From Bacteroides sp. OF04-15BH (GTDB taxonomy: Bacteria; Bacteroidota; Bacteroidia; Bacteroidales; Bacteroidaceae): 64,000 nucleotides of DNA. Positions 1 to 7,659 of the stretch are shown one piece after another. Positions within the stretch are counted from its first letter, which is position 1; each line of letters opens with the position of its first letter. A program made the position numbers and the translations under genes. The notes below the pieces were generated by a model. It did not search any database, was not told the origin of the DNA, and saw nothing but the letters and a program-made list of their open reading frames with translations. The stretch spans positions 62,001 to 126,000 of the forward strand of contig NZ_QUEM01000007.1 of assembly GCF_003477995.1 (NCBI RefSeq). The letters run 5' to 3'.

Positions 1-182
1 GCAATGTGGTTCACTTCAATCTCCCTCCTGAGCAACAAGAAGCTGTTGAGCGTTATCTCGAGGTTTCCTCGTTCCCTACCTATAAGGTGATTGACCCGGA
101 GGGTCGGGTGCTCGATGTCAAGGTAGACCTCCGCAATCTGGAATCTACCGAAAAGTTGTTCCAGATGCTTACCGGAAAATAA
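1..182 (+). CDS. Thioredoxin-fold protein, C-terminal end (partial)
   Basis: Only the last 59 codons are present. Reading starts at base 3 and the stop TAA is at 180-182. The peptide contains FPTYKVIDPEGRVLD: a cis-proline loop of thioredoxin type followed by a beta hairpin, as in the C-terminal half of TlpA/ResA-like thiol-disulfide proteins of Bacteroidetes. The CXXC site would lie upstream, outside the window, so redox activity cannot be judged. A hairpin terminator-like structure at 325-380 follows 143 bases downstream. Confidence 0.6.
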   Translation, partial: NVVHFNLPPEQQEAVERYLEVSSFPTYKVIDPEGRVLDVKVDLRNLESTEKLFQMLTGK

Positions 183-631
183 TATCCTGGAGAAGAAAGA
201 CATATTATCTTTTTTAGAAAGAAAGTATTAATAACTTTTTGAAAAAGAAGATAAACGAGCAATGCATGGGTATAGCTTCCCTTTTGTATTTTACTTTTCT
301 AATTTCGGAATAGAAGACTGTATGAGTATTCCCATTCTTTCCAATTTGGCAAACTTTGGAAAGAATGGGAATACTTTTTTGTTATTTCTGACATGGAACA
401 TATCGTCAAAGGTTCTGTTTTCTTTAAAAACATTTATCTGTGGTAGGGGACGAATACAGAATAACAGATTAATGAGAGAAAGAATTCAGGCGTAAGAATG
501 GGGGTATTTCTTGAGCATTTCGTTATTATAATCATGAGAATGATTCAAATGCGATAAGGTTGATATACCGAAAACTGGTATGCAACGATTGGATTCATCG
601 CATTATTGGGTAACTATTAAAAGAAAAAAGT
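183..631. other. Intergenic region without a supported gene
   Basis: No convincing coding sequence lies here. A 77-codon reading frame at 262-495 runs straight through the perfect hairpin at 326-374 and has no family resemblance. The region holds that hairpin and, at 548-604, a second nested inverted repeat just before the lipoprotein gene. Its outer arms are AATGCGAT and ATCGCATT; its inner arms are GTTG/CAAC and ATACC/GGTAT around a 7-base loop. The second structure would lie in the leader of the lipoprotein mRNA. No clear -7 element (TAnnTTTG) was found. Confidence 0.5.
325..380 (+). terminator. Strong hairpin terminator
   Basis: A perfect 17-bp inverted repeat has arms at 326-342 and 358-374. 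Flanking A-T pairs lengthen it to about 18-20 bp. A six-T run follows at 375-380. It most likely ends the transcript of the thioredoxin-fold gene. The T-run is on the plus strand, but the stem is symmetrical enough to work in both directions. Confidence 0.75.
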
Positions 632-988
632 ATGAATGTTTTTAAGAAATCTCTTTTGTTTGTTGTATCGCTGCTGTGTGTTTTTATGGGATATTCCTGT
701 TCAGAGGATGTTCCTGATTTGACTGTGGTTCGTGTGCAAATAGAAGCCAATACAGACGAACCGGTTAGAATTTATGGAATGAAGGGTAGTCCGGAAGGAG
801 GAGTTGTCATAAGGAAGAATTTTGATCAGACATTTCAGTTGGAAGGGAATAATGATTTTTCTATTGAAGCCAGATGCAAGGATGAGAATACCTTAATTAT
901 TATCAAGGTATGGATAGGCGGACAACTTTGGGCATATACGTATGGTAATAAATATCTGACAACCGGTTCCATTTCACTGATTCATTAG
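632..988 (+). CDS. Small hypothetical lipoprotein
   Basis: This 118-residue protein starts MNVFKKSLLFVV, a basic then hydrophobic signal, and reaches a lipobox-like GYSC with the lipidated cysteine near residue 23. Acidic residues follow (SEDVPD), which resembles the surface-export signal of Bacteroidetes lipoproteins. The remaining 95 residues have an alternating pattern suggestive of a small beta-sandwich, and I recognise no family. It stands alone: a terminator precedes it by about 250 bases and the etf promoter follows. Its role is unknown; a surface or periplasmic location is inferred from the signal only. Confidence 0.65.
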   Translation: MNVFKKSLLFVVSLLCVFMGYSCSEDVPDLTVVRVQIEANTDEPVRIYGMKGSPEGGVVIRKNFDQTFQLEGNNDFSIEARCKDENTLIIIKVWIGGQLWAYTYGNKYLTTGSISLIH

Positions 989-1449
989 AATAGTGGAATG
1001 GAAAGATATTTTTATTTTATATAGAACCTAATAAGGTGACGTTTTTTCTTATGTAATCTTATAGCATAAGGAGAGATAGTAATATTCAAGGAACGCATAT
1101 CCAGAAGAATAAGCCTTCAGACTTTGTTTTTCTGAATTTATATTTCTAAATTTGTGGAATGCAGCGTGGGGTGCAATGTGCGCTCGTAATGGTTGTGGTT
1201 CGATGGGGCGGTGCGGATCGTTTCCATTTGGATGGCTCTTTCGTCGGTTTTTCCGGAGAGAATGATGCTGTCGAAGGATGGAAGGAACAGTGCCGGATTC
1301 TGAATAAACTATGCTGTAACCTGAGTTTGGGTATAATCCGAGCCGTGGCATCATCCCGATTTTGCATCGCTGTATCCCTGTCTTTTTCATGGGAAATAAG
1401 AATGGAATAAAATTTATTACCTTAATTATATACAGAAAATAAATTGAAT
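989..1449. other. Intergenic region with promoter and long etf leader
   Basis: Frames on both strands (for example 1159-1410 plus, 1049-1495 minus) show no family resemblance, and I treat them as chance. A good -33/-7 promoter lies at 1123-1154, so about 290 bases before etfB would be transcribed as a leader. The leader appears richer in G and C than the AT-rich spacers nearby. I do not recognise a known riboswitch in it. Confidence 0.45.
1123..1154 (+). promoter_or_regulatory. Promoter of the etfBA-acyl-CoA dehydrogenase operon
   Basis: TTTG at 1123-1126 and TAAATTTG at 1147-1154 are 20 bases apart. This matches the Bacteroidetes primary sigma consensus at both elements. The predicted start of transcription is near 1161, leaving a leader of about 290 bases before the etfB ATG. 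Confidence 0.65.
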
Positions 1450-2322
1450 ATGAGTTTGAAAATCGTTGTACTTGCCAAGCAAGTTCCCGACACACGCAAT
1501 GTGGGACCGGATGCGATGACCCCGGAGGGTACCATCAACCGTTCCGCGCTGCCGGCTGTGTTCAATCCCGAAGACTTGAATGCCCTGGAACAGGCTCTTC
1601 GTCTGAAAGACCAGAATCCGGGTTCTACCGTAACTATCGTGACTATGGGACCTCCGCGTGCCGCAGAGATCATTCGCGAAGGTCTGTATCGTGGTGCCGA
1701 TAACGGTTACCTGTTGAGCGACCGTGCCTTTGCCGGTGCCGATACATTGGCTACATCTTATGCTTTGGCCCGCACCATTGAGAAGATCGGTGTGCCCGAT
1801 CTGGTAATCGGCGGTCGTCAGGCTATTGATGGAGATACCGCACAGGTTGGTCCGCAGGTGGCTCAGAAACTGAATATGCCACAGGTGACTTATGTAGAAG
1901 ACGTACTGAGCTGTGCCGACGGAAAAATCGTCGTGAAGCGTCATATCGACGGCGGTGTGGAAACTGTTGAGGCTCCGCTTCCGGTAGTGCTTACCGTAAA
2001 CGGAAGTGCCGCTCCATGTCGTCCGCGCAATGCCAAGCTGGTGATGAAATACAAGCGTGCCATGGCTCCGATGGAGATGCCGGCCGAGGGTCTGCCTTAT
2101 GCAGAGGAATACGAAAAGAAACCATACCTGACCTTGGGTCAGCTCAGTGCCGCTGATGTGGAGGCCGATCTGGCACAGTGCGGTTTGAGCGGCTCACCGA
2201 CCAAGGTGAAGGCTATTGAGAACATCGTGTTCAAGGCTAAGGAGAGCAAGGTGCTCACCGCCAGCGATGCCGATGTAGAGAGTTTGATTCAGGAATTATT
2301 GGCTAACCATACCATTGGATAA
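1450..2322 (+). CDS. etfB: Electron transfer flavoprotein, beta subunit
   Basis: EtfB pairs with EtfA to carry electrons between an acyl-CoA dehydrogenase and other redox partners in the cytoplasm. The 290-residue protein opens with KIVVLAKQVPDT, the typical EtfB N-terminus, and continues with the alpha/beta fold that binds AMP or a second FAD (GGRQAIDGDTAQVGPQ near the middle). The C-terminal recognition-loop region is present. It is somewhat longer than the usual 255-265 residues. I use the ATG at 1450; the in-frame TTG at 1444 would add only two residues. It is first in an operon with etfA (6 bases on) and an acyl-CoA dehydrogenase. Whether it is electron-bifurcating cannot be decided by eye. 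Confidence 0.93.
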   Translation: MSLKIVVLAKQVPDTRNVGPDAMTPEGTINRSALPAVFNPEDLNALEQALRLKDQNPGSTVTIVTMGPPRAAEIIREGLYRGADNGYLLSDRAFAGADTLATSYALARTIEKIGVPDLVIGGRQAIDGDTAQVGPQVAQKLNMPQVTYVEDVLSCADGKIVVKRHIDGGVETVEAPLPVVLTVNGSAAPCRPRNAKLVMKYKRAMAPMEMPAEGLPYAEEYEKKPYLTLGQLSAADVEADLAQCGLSGSPTKVKAIENIVFKAKESKVLTASDADVESLIQELLANHTIG

Positions 2323-2328
2323 AGAAAC

Positions 2329-3351
2329 ATGAATAACGTATTTGTATATTGTGAACTGGAAGGCACAACCGTTGCCGAGGTAAGTCAGGAACTGTTGACC
2401 AAGGGACGTAAGTTGGCCAATACGCTGGGCGTTCAGCTTGAAGCTGTTGCTGCCGGCAGTGGTATTGTAGGTAAGGTAGAGGCGCAGATCCTGCCTTATG
2501 GAGTAGACAAACTGCATCTCTTTGATGCTCCGGGTCTGGCTCCTTATACTTCATTGCCTCATACTTCTATTTTAGTGAATCTGTTCAAGGCCGAGCAGCC
2601 TCAGATCTGCCTGATGGGTGCCGATGTGGTGGGCCGTGATTTGGGTCCGCGCGTATCTTCGGCCCTGCATTCCGGTCTGACTGCCGACTGTACCGCATTG
2701 GAAATCGGTCCGCATGAGGACAAGCGTGCCGGAAAGACTTATGAGAATCTGTTGTATCAGATCCGTCCGGCTTTTGGCGGTAACATTGTAGCAACCATTA
2801 TCAATCCGGAGAACCGTCCGCAGATGGCTACCGTGCGTAGCGGTGTGATGAAGGCCGAGATTCTGGATCCGGACTATAAGGGTGAAGTGATTGTACACGA
2901 TGTGGCCAAGTTTGTTCCGGAAACCGATTATGTGGTCAAGGTGCTCGACCGTCATGTGGAGAAGGCCAAGAATAACCTGAAGGGCGCTCCGATTGTGATT
3001 GCCGGCGGTTATGGTATGGGCAGCAAGGAAGGTTTCGATATGCTGTTTGAGCTGGCCAAGGAATTGCATGCCGAGGTAGGAGGTAGCCGTGCGGCTGTGG
3101 ATGCCGGATTCTGCGACCACGATCTGCAGATCGGTCAGACCGGTGTTACCGTTCGTCCGAAGGTATATATCGCCTGCGGTATTTCCGGAGCTATCCAGCA
3201 CATTGCCGGAATGAAGGAGAGCGGTATCATCATCTCCGTAAACAGCGATCCGAACGCACCGATCAACGCCATTGCCGACTATGTAATTAACGGCACTGTA
3301 GAAGAGGTGGTTCCGAAACTGATCAAGTATTACAAACAAAACAGCAAGTAA
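2329..3351 (+). CDS. etfA: Electron transfer flavoprotein, alpha subunit
   Basis: EtfA carries the main FAD of the heterodimer. The 340-residue protein has the N-terminal alpha/beta domain and the classic C-terminal FAD domain from about residue 220: IVIAGGYGMGS, GGSRAAVDAG, QIGQTGVTVRP, ACGISGAIQH and a final SVNSDPNAPI segment. All key FAD-contact motifs are intact. It starts 6 bases after etfB and is followed 7 bases later by the acyl-CoA dehydrogenase, so the three are almost certainly co-transcribed and form one electron-transfer unit. Confidence 0.94.
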   Translation: MNNVFVYCELEGTTVAEVSQELLTKGRKLANTLGVQLEAVAAGSGIVGKVEAQILPYGVDKLHLFDAPGLAPYTSLPHTSILVNLFKAEQPQICLMGADVVGRDLGPRVSSALHSGLTADCTALEIGPHEDKRAGKTYENLLYQIRPAFGGNIVATIINPENRPQMATVRSGVMKAEILDPDYKGEVIVHDVAKFVPETDYVVKVLDRHVEKAKNNLKGAPIVIAGGYGMGSKEGFDMLFELAKELHAEVGGSRAAVDAGFCDHDLQIGQTGVTVRPKVYIACGISGAIQHIAGMKESGIIISVNSDPNAPINAIADYVINGTVEEVVPKLIKYYKQNSK

Positions 3352-3358
3352 GAGAAAA

Positions 3359-5068
3359 ATGGCTAATTATTATTCAGATATTCCGGAACTCAAGTATCAC
3401 TTGAACAATCCGATGATGGAGCGCATCTGCCAGTTGAAAGAGCGCGACTACCGTGACAAGGACGAATTTGACTATGCACCGAGCGACTTTGCCGATGCGA
3501 TGGATTCATACGATAAGGTATTGGAGATTACCGGTGAGATTACTGCCGACGTGATTGCTGCCAATGCCGAGAGCGTGGATGAGGAAGGACCACACTGTGC
3601 CAACGGACGTGTGGAATATGCTCAGGGCACCAAGCAGAATCTGGAAACCATGGTAAAGGCCGGACTCAACGGTATGACCATGCCGCGCCGTTTCGGTGGA
3701 CTGAACTTCCCGATCACTCCGTACACCATGTGCGCCGAGATCGTGGCTGCCGCCGATGCCGGTTTCGGTAACATCTGGTCTTTGCAGGACTGTATCGAAA
3801 CCCTGTATGAGTTCGGTAACGAGGACCAGCACAGCCGTTTCATCCCGCGTATCTGCGCCGGAGAGACCATGTCTATGGACCTGACCGAGCCGGATGCCGG
3901 TTCTGACTTGCAGAGCGTGATGCTGAAGGCCACCTATGATGAGGAAAACCAGTGCTGGCGACTGAATGGTGTGAAGCGATTCATTACCAACGGAGATGCT
4001 CAGTTGCACTTGGTGCTGGCCCGTTCGGAGGAAGGAACCAAGGACGGCCGCGGACTGTCTATGTTCATCTATGACAAGAACGACGGCGGTGTGGACGTGC
4101 GCCGTATTGAAAACAAGATGGGTATTCATGGTTCACCAACCTGTGAGCTGGTTTACAAGAATGCCAAGGCCGAGCTTTGCGGCGACCGCAAGCTGGGATT
4201 GATCAAATATGTGATGGCCCTGATGAACGGTGCCCGTCTGGGTATCGCAGCCCAGTCTGTCGGATTGAGCCAGGCCGCTTACAACGAAGGATTGGCTTAT
4301 GCCAAGGACCGTGAGCAGTTCGGCAAGGCGATTATCAACTTCCCGGCTGTGTACGATATGCTTTCCATCATGAAGGCCAAACTGGATGCCGGTCGTGCGC
4401 TGTTGTATCAGACTTCACGCTATGTGGATATCTACAAGGCACTGGACGATATTGCCCGCGAGCGTAAGCTCACTCCGGAAGAACGTCAGGAGCAGAAGAA
4501 ATATGCCAAGCTGGCCGACAGCTTCACTCCGCTGGCTAAGGGTATGAACTCTGAGTATGCCAACCAGAATGCCTACGACTGTATTCAGATTCACGGCGGT
4601 TCCGGTTTCATGATGGAGTACGCCTGTCAGCGCATCTATCGTGATGCCCGTATCACTTCAATCTATGAGGGAACCACCCAGTTGCAGACTGTTGCCGCTA
4701 TCCGTTATGTCACCAACGGATCGTATGCCGCTACGCTGCATGACTATGAACTGATTCCTTGTGCTGCCGAGTACGAAGATCTGAAGGACCGCATCAAGAA
4801 CATGACCCGCAAGTTCGAGGCCTGCACCAATGCCGTGAAGGAAGCTGCCGATCAGGAGCTGCACGACTTTGTAGCCCGTCGTCTGATGGAGATGGCCGCT
4901 GTTTGTGTCATGTCTCACCTGTTGTTGCAGGATGCCACCCGCTGTTCGGAACTCTTCGAGAAGAGTCTCAAGGTATATGTAAACTATGCCGAGTCAGAAG
5001 TGGAGAAGCACTTCAACTTCATCCGCAAGTTCGATGCTACTCAGCTGGAGGCATACCGCCAGTTGTAA
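3359..5068 (+). CDS. Acyl-CoA dehydrogenase (long form)
   Basis: This flavoenzyme oxidises an acyl-CoA to the trans-2-enoyl-CoA, or runs in reverse with reduced ETF. It has 569 residues against about 380 for the short family. The family core is clear: MSMDLTEPDAGSD (FAD and substrate region), RDREQFGKAI-like KDREQFGKAI, and IQIHGGSGFMMEYACQR. YEGTTQLQ follows, where E437 sits at the usual catalytic base position. About 115 residues beyond the core form an extra helical C-terminal domain, as in the longer ACAD9/AcdA-like branch. The chain length of the substrate is unknown. No thiolase, crotonase or CoA-transferase lies nearby to identify the pathway. Its natural partner is the EtfAB pair directly upstream. 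Confidence 0.9.
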   Translation: MANYYSDIPELKYHLNNPMMERICQLKERDYRDKDEFDYAPSDFADAMDSYDKVLEITGEITADVIAANAESVDEEGPHCANGRVEYAQGTKQNLETMVKAGLNGMTMPRRFGGLNFPITPYTMCAEIVAAADAGFGNIWSLQDCIETLYEFGNEDQHSRFIPRICAGETMSMDLTEPDAGSDLQSVMLKATYDEENQCWRLNGVKRFITNGDAQLHLVLARSEEGTKDGRGLSMFIYDKNDGGVDVRRIENKMGIHGSPTCELVYKNAKAELCGDRKLGLIKYVMALMNGARLGIAAQSVGLSQAAYNEGLAYAKDREQFGKAIINFPAVYDMLSIMKAKLDAGRALLYQTSRYVDIYKALDDIARERKLTPEERQEQKKYAKLADSFTPLAKGMNSEYANQNAYDCIQIHGGSGFMMEYACQRIYRDARITSIYEGTTQLQTVAAIRYVTNGSYAATLHDYELIPCAAEYEDLKDRIKNMTRKFEACTNAVKEAADQELHDFVARRLMEMAAVCVMSHLLLQDATRCSELFEKSLKVYVNYAESEVEKHFNFIRKFDATQLEAYRQL

Positions 5069-5094
5069 TTCATAACGGCAATCCATAAATACAA

Positions 5095-5128
5095 ACGGGC
5101 TCTCTGAGATTCAGAGGGCCCGTTTTTT
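5095..5128 (+). terminator. Terminator of the etf operon
   Basis: A 13-bp GC-rich stem (arms 5095-5107 and 5111-5123, one G-U pair) carries a tight loop and is followed by six Ts. The convergent barrel gene ends at 5156, so the same stem may also stop transcription on the minus strand. Confidence 0.85.
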
Positions 5129-5155
5129 GTAACCGACGAAATAAAAACGGAATCT

Positions 5156-5791
5156 TTAAAAGGTGATACCGGTGCGGAATCCATAATTATGCGTGTGCTT
5201 GTTGTGATACCACAAAGCCCCGTGTTCATTGGTGGCAAAACTGTAGTAGCAGGCCAAATGCAGTCCGAAGCGTTTCTGGGCAAAAGGATATATTTCCACT
5301 CCGATTTCCGGAGAGAGATAAAAGCCCCAGTTGTCCTGATAGACACAGGTCCGGTTGATGTAATCCTCGCTTCGGGTATATTGTGCTCCGATTTTTGTGC
5401 CGATGTAGGGCCGGACACTGTTTCCCGTCAGCCGGTAGCGGGCCGACACGCCGAACGGAATCTGGAACACCGAATGCTGCTGTTCGATACTCAGAGCCTC
5501 GTTTTCCCAGATAAAAGATTGATAAGGGATATATTCATTGTTTGTGTGATAAGATAAAAAGCCGCCGACGGCGAAATTCTCCGTACGATAGTAACCCGCT
5601 TCCAGATGCGCGCCCCATCCGCTGATTTTGCTCACAAAGTCACTGCCGATTACTCCGTTTGCCTGCCAGTCTATGTTTATGTATGAAGATTTTTGCGGGG
5701 TCATCTTGTTGAAAGATTCCTGTGCATCCCCCGACAGAGGAAGCACGCTGCAGGTTGTTGCCAGTAGAAAATGATATATTTTTGATTTCAT
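5156..5791 (-). CDS. Small outer-membrane beta-barrel protein
   Basis: The 211-residue protein has a signal peptide (MKSKIYHFLLATTC... up to about GDAQ at residue 24). It then shows repeated amphipathic strands with aromatic ends, and finishes in GFRTGITF with a terminal phenylalanine, as expected for proteins inserted by the BAM complex. The size suggests about eight strands (OmpA/OmpX-like porin fold). The ligand or role is unknown. It lies 27 bases downstream of the DUF4136 lipoprotein gene on the same strand and is probably co-transcribed with it. Confidence 0.65.
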   Translation of the reverse strand: MKSKIYHFLLATTCSVLPLSGDAQESFNKMTPQKSSYINIDWQANGVIGSDFVSKISGWGAHLEAGYYRTENFAVGGFLSYHTNNEYIPYQSFIWENEALSIEQQHSVFQIPFGVSARYRLTGNSVRPYIGTKIGAQYTRSEDYINRTCVYQDNWGFYLSPEIGVEIYPFAQKRFGLHLACYYSFATNEHGALWYHNKHTHNYGFRTGITF

Positions 5792-5818
5792 GATAATTCC
5801 TCCTTCATTTTGTGGCGA

Positions 5819-6472
5819 TTATGGGTTAGTGTTCCGGTTCAGGTATCTGCTCTGGTAGAATGCCTGATCAATGCCGCGTTGCATGCGGTTGCTGTCAAAA
5901 TGCCGGTAGCCCGACACTTCGCCGTTGATATACATGTTCCATACGACATTCAGTTTGCTGCCTTTTTCCTGGCGGGCGGTCAGGTCGACCATCTCTCCCA
6001 GCAGGGAGTTTTCCGAATAGCTGTAGCTGATGGGGAAACTGTAGTCCCAGCCCACCCAGTAGCTGCCCCAGTAATAAGGATCCCAATAGCCGGGGTATCC
6101 CCACCACCAATACGAAGGGTACGGATAGCTGGTAAAATAATGTGTGTCGAAGATATAGCTCAGTTGCAGACCCAAATCCGCTTCTTCCTTGCGGTCGGTG
6201 CGGTGATATCCTGCGCGTTCCATATTCAGCGCTACCCTTGAGATGATTTTTTCCGCTTCTGTTCCCTTCAGATATCTGGGTTCTTCCGCATCGTCGATGA
6301 GCAGGATGCTGTCGGCGATGAAATAGTTTTCATATCGTCCGGCCTCAAAGAAGGCATCCTTTTGCGTATACACAAGATATTCGTTGCTTTGTTCCGCCCA
6401 ATCCGGCTCCTTCTGGCAGGAGATGAGAGCGGTGGTCAGGGCCAGTAGCCACAATGATGGTTTGTAATTCAT
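5819..6472 (-). CDS. DUF4136-family lipoprotein
   Basis: The 217-residue protein has a signal ending in ALISC at residues 15-19, so it is probably a lipoprotein. The body matches the DUF4136 pattern: an N-terminal 'D-as-paired-strand' segment, a middle that maps tyrosine/tryptophan/glycine-rich sequence (PSYWWWGYPGYWDPYYWG, about residues 119-136), and a C-terminal DLTARQ...WNMYINGEVSG section. The function of this family is not known. It is the promoter-proximal gene of a two-gene unit with the small barrel protein at 5156-5791, which suggests a shared envelope role. Confidence 0.7.
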   Translation of the reverse strand: MNYKPSLWLLALTTALISCQKEPDWAEQSNEYLVYTQKDAFFEAGRYENYFIADSILLIDDAEEPRYLKGTEAEKIISRVALNMERAGYHRTDRKEEADLGLQLSYIFDTHYFTSYPYPSYWWWGYPGYWDPYYWGSYWVGWDYSFPISYSYSENSLLGEMVDLTARQEKGSKLNVVWNMYINGEVSGYRHFDSNRMQRGIDQAFYQSRYLNRNTNP

Positions 6473-6496
6473 AAGTTAATCGGTTTTTGTTCACGG

Positions 6497-6504
6497 CAAA
6501 TATA
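6497..6504 (-). promoter_or_regulatory. -7 element upstream of the DUF4136 gene
   Basis: The minus strand reads TATATTTG, a perfect match to TAnnTTTG. It is 24 bases before the start codon at 6472. No good -33 TTTG is seen at the expected spacing, so the promoter may need an activator. Confidence 0.45.
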
Positions 6505-6542
6505 AGGCTGCCTGCAGAAAAAGGAGAGGGTAAAGATGATAA

Positions 6543-6579
6543 AGCCTGAAAAGTCAGTTCTCAAGTGACTTTTCAGGCT
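6543..6579 (-). terminator. Terminator of cysK
   Basis: A perfect 14-bp inverted repeat has arms at 6543-6556 and 6566-6579 with a 9-base loop. It lies 36 bases past the cysK stop. The T-run on the minus strand is short (three Ts, then mixed), so strength is uncertain. Confidence 0.65.
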
Positions 6580-6615
6580 AATGAATTGGTTTTTGAGATT
6601 CAAAAACTTCGTGTG

Positions 6616-7578
6616 TTACTGTGCGGTTGTTTCCAGCGGGAAGTTCTCAAAGTCGAAGAGTGGGGTAGAAAGGTAGCGTTCGCCGGTGTCCGGAAGGAGC
6701 ACCACAATGTTTTTGTTTTCATATCCCGCTTCGGCGGCTACCTGAAGAGCGGCAAAGGTGGCGGCACCGGACGAAATACCGGTGAGCAGACCTTCGCGAA
6801 GAGACAGGAGTCGACCGGTGCGCAAGGCATCATTATCCGTAACACGAACAATGCGGTCAATGACGCTGCGGTCCAGAATGCTGGGGACGAAACCCGCTCC
6901 GATTCCCTGAATCTTGTGCGGTGCCGGCTGCTCCCCTGAAAGAACTGCCGAGGCATCCGGCTCTACGGCAATGATTTCGATGTTCGGGTTCAGCTCTTTC
7001 AGTCGGCGGCCCACTCCGGTGATGGTTCCGCCTGTGCCCACTCCGGCGATGAATACATCCACCTGTCCTTCGGTGTCGTTCCAGATCTCTTCTGCTGTTG
7101 TATGATAGTGTTTTGTCGGATTCGCTTGGTTCTCGAATTGCTGCAGCAGGACGGCATTTTCCAGAGTGGCAGCCAGCTCCTGTGCTTTTGCGATGGCTCC
7201 CTTCATGCCCTGTGCGCCGGGTGTGAGCACCAGTTCGGCCCCTCGGGCACGCAGCAGGTTGCGGCGTTCGATGCTCATGGTTTCGGGCATGGTCAGTATG
7301 GCGCGGTATCCCTTGGCGCGTGCAATCCAGGCCAGTCCGATGCCGGTATTGCCGCTTGTCGGTTCCACGATGATGCTTCCGGGTTTCAGGATGCCTCTCT
7401 GTTCGGCATCTTCAATCATGCCCAGGGCAATGCGGTCTTTCACACTGCCGCCCGGGTTCAGATATTCCAGTTTGGCCAGGATATTGGCTTTTGCGTGTGC
7501 GTCTTCAGTCAGCTTTTGCAGCATGACCAGGGGAGTATTACCGATCAGGTCGGTAAGTTGTCTGTTTATTCTTTTCAT
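6616..7578 (-). CDS. cysK: Cysteine synthase A (O-acetylserine sulfhydrylase)
   Basis: The enzyme makes L-cysteine from O-acetyl-L-serine and sulfide, using pyridoxal phosphate, in the cytoplasm. The protein has 320 residues, normal for CysK. K47 in PGGSVKDR is the PLP-binding lysine. [11 protein letters not shown] is the substrate loop, [11 protein letters not shown] binds the cofactor phosphate, and GISSGAA lies near the C-terminus. The gene stands alone, with its own promoter and a hairpin terminator. The start is divergent from the channel gene only 81 bases away. Confidence 0.95.
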   Translation of the reverse strand: MKRINRQLTDLIGNTPLVMLQKLTEDAHAKANILAKLEYLNPGGSVKDRIALGMIEDAEQRGILKPGSIIVEPTSGNTGIGLAWIARAKGYRAILTMPETMSIERRNLLRARGAELVLTPGAQGMKGAIAKAQELAATLENAVLLQQFENQANPTKHYHTTAEEIWNDTEGQVDVFIAGVGTGGTITGVGRRLKELNPNIEIIAVEPDASAVLSGEQPAPHKIQGIGAGFVPSILDRSVIDRIVRVTDNDALRTGRLLSLREGLLTGISSGAATFAALQVAAEAGYENKNIVVLLPDTGERYLSTPLFDFENFPLETTAQ

Positions 7579-7604
7579 AATCTGAGCTTTTTATTGTTAC
7601 TTTG

Positions 7605-7636
7605 CAAAGGTATGGGGAAAGCCGCAGGCCGGCAAT
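7605..7636 (-). promoter_or_regulatory. cysK promoter
   Basis: On the minus strand, ATTG (7633-7636) and TACCTTTG (7605-7612) are 20 bases apart. The -7 element is perfect and the -33 element has one mismatch. It sits in the 81-base gap shared with the divergent channel gene, so the two promoters must overlap. Confidence 0.55.
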
Positions 7637-7659
7637 ACCCTTTTTATGGGATATTTGAA

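Noticed and set aside
262..495. 77-codon frame on the plus strand
   Set aside because: It reads through a perfect 17-bp hairpin with T-run and has no recognisable family pattern.
1444..1449. TTG start for etfB two codons upstream
   Set aside because: The ATG at 1450 gives the normal family N-terminus.
1049..1495. Frames on both strands in the etf leader (also 1159-1410)
   Set aside because: No family resemblance, and the plus-strand frame starts at about the predicted transcription start, so its ATG may not be transcribed.
2572..3339. Long antisense frame across etfA (and similar ones across oadA, nrdJ, asnA and lpxC/fabZ)
   Set aside because: These are shadows of GC-biased coding sequence; the opposite strand encodes clearly recognised proteins.
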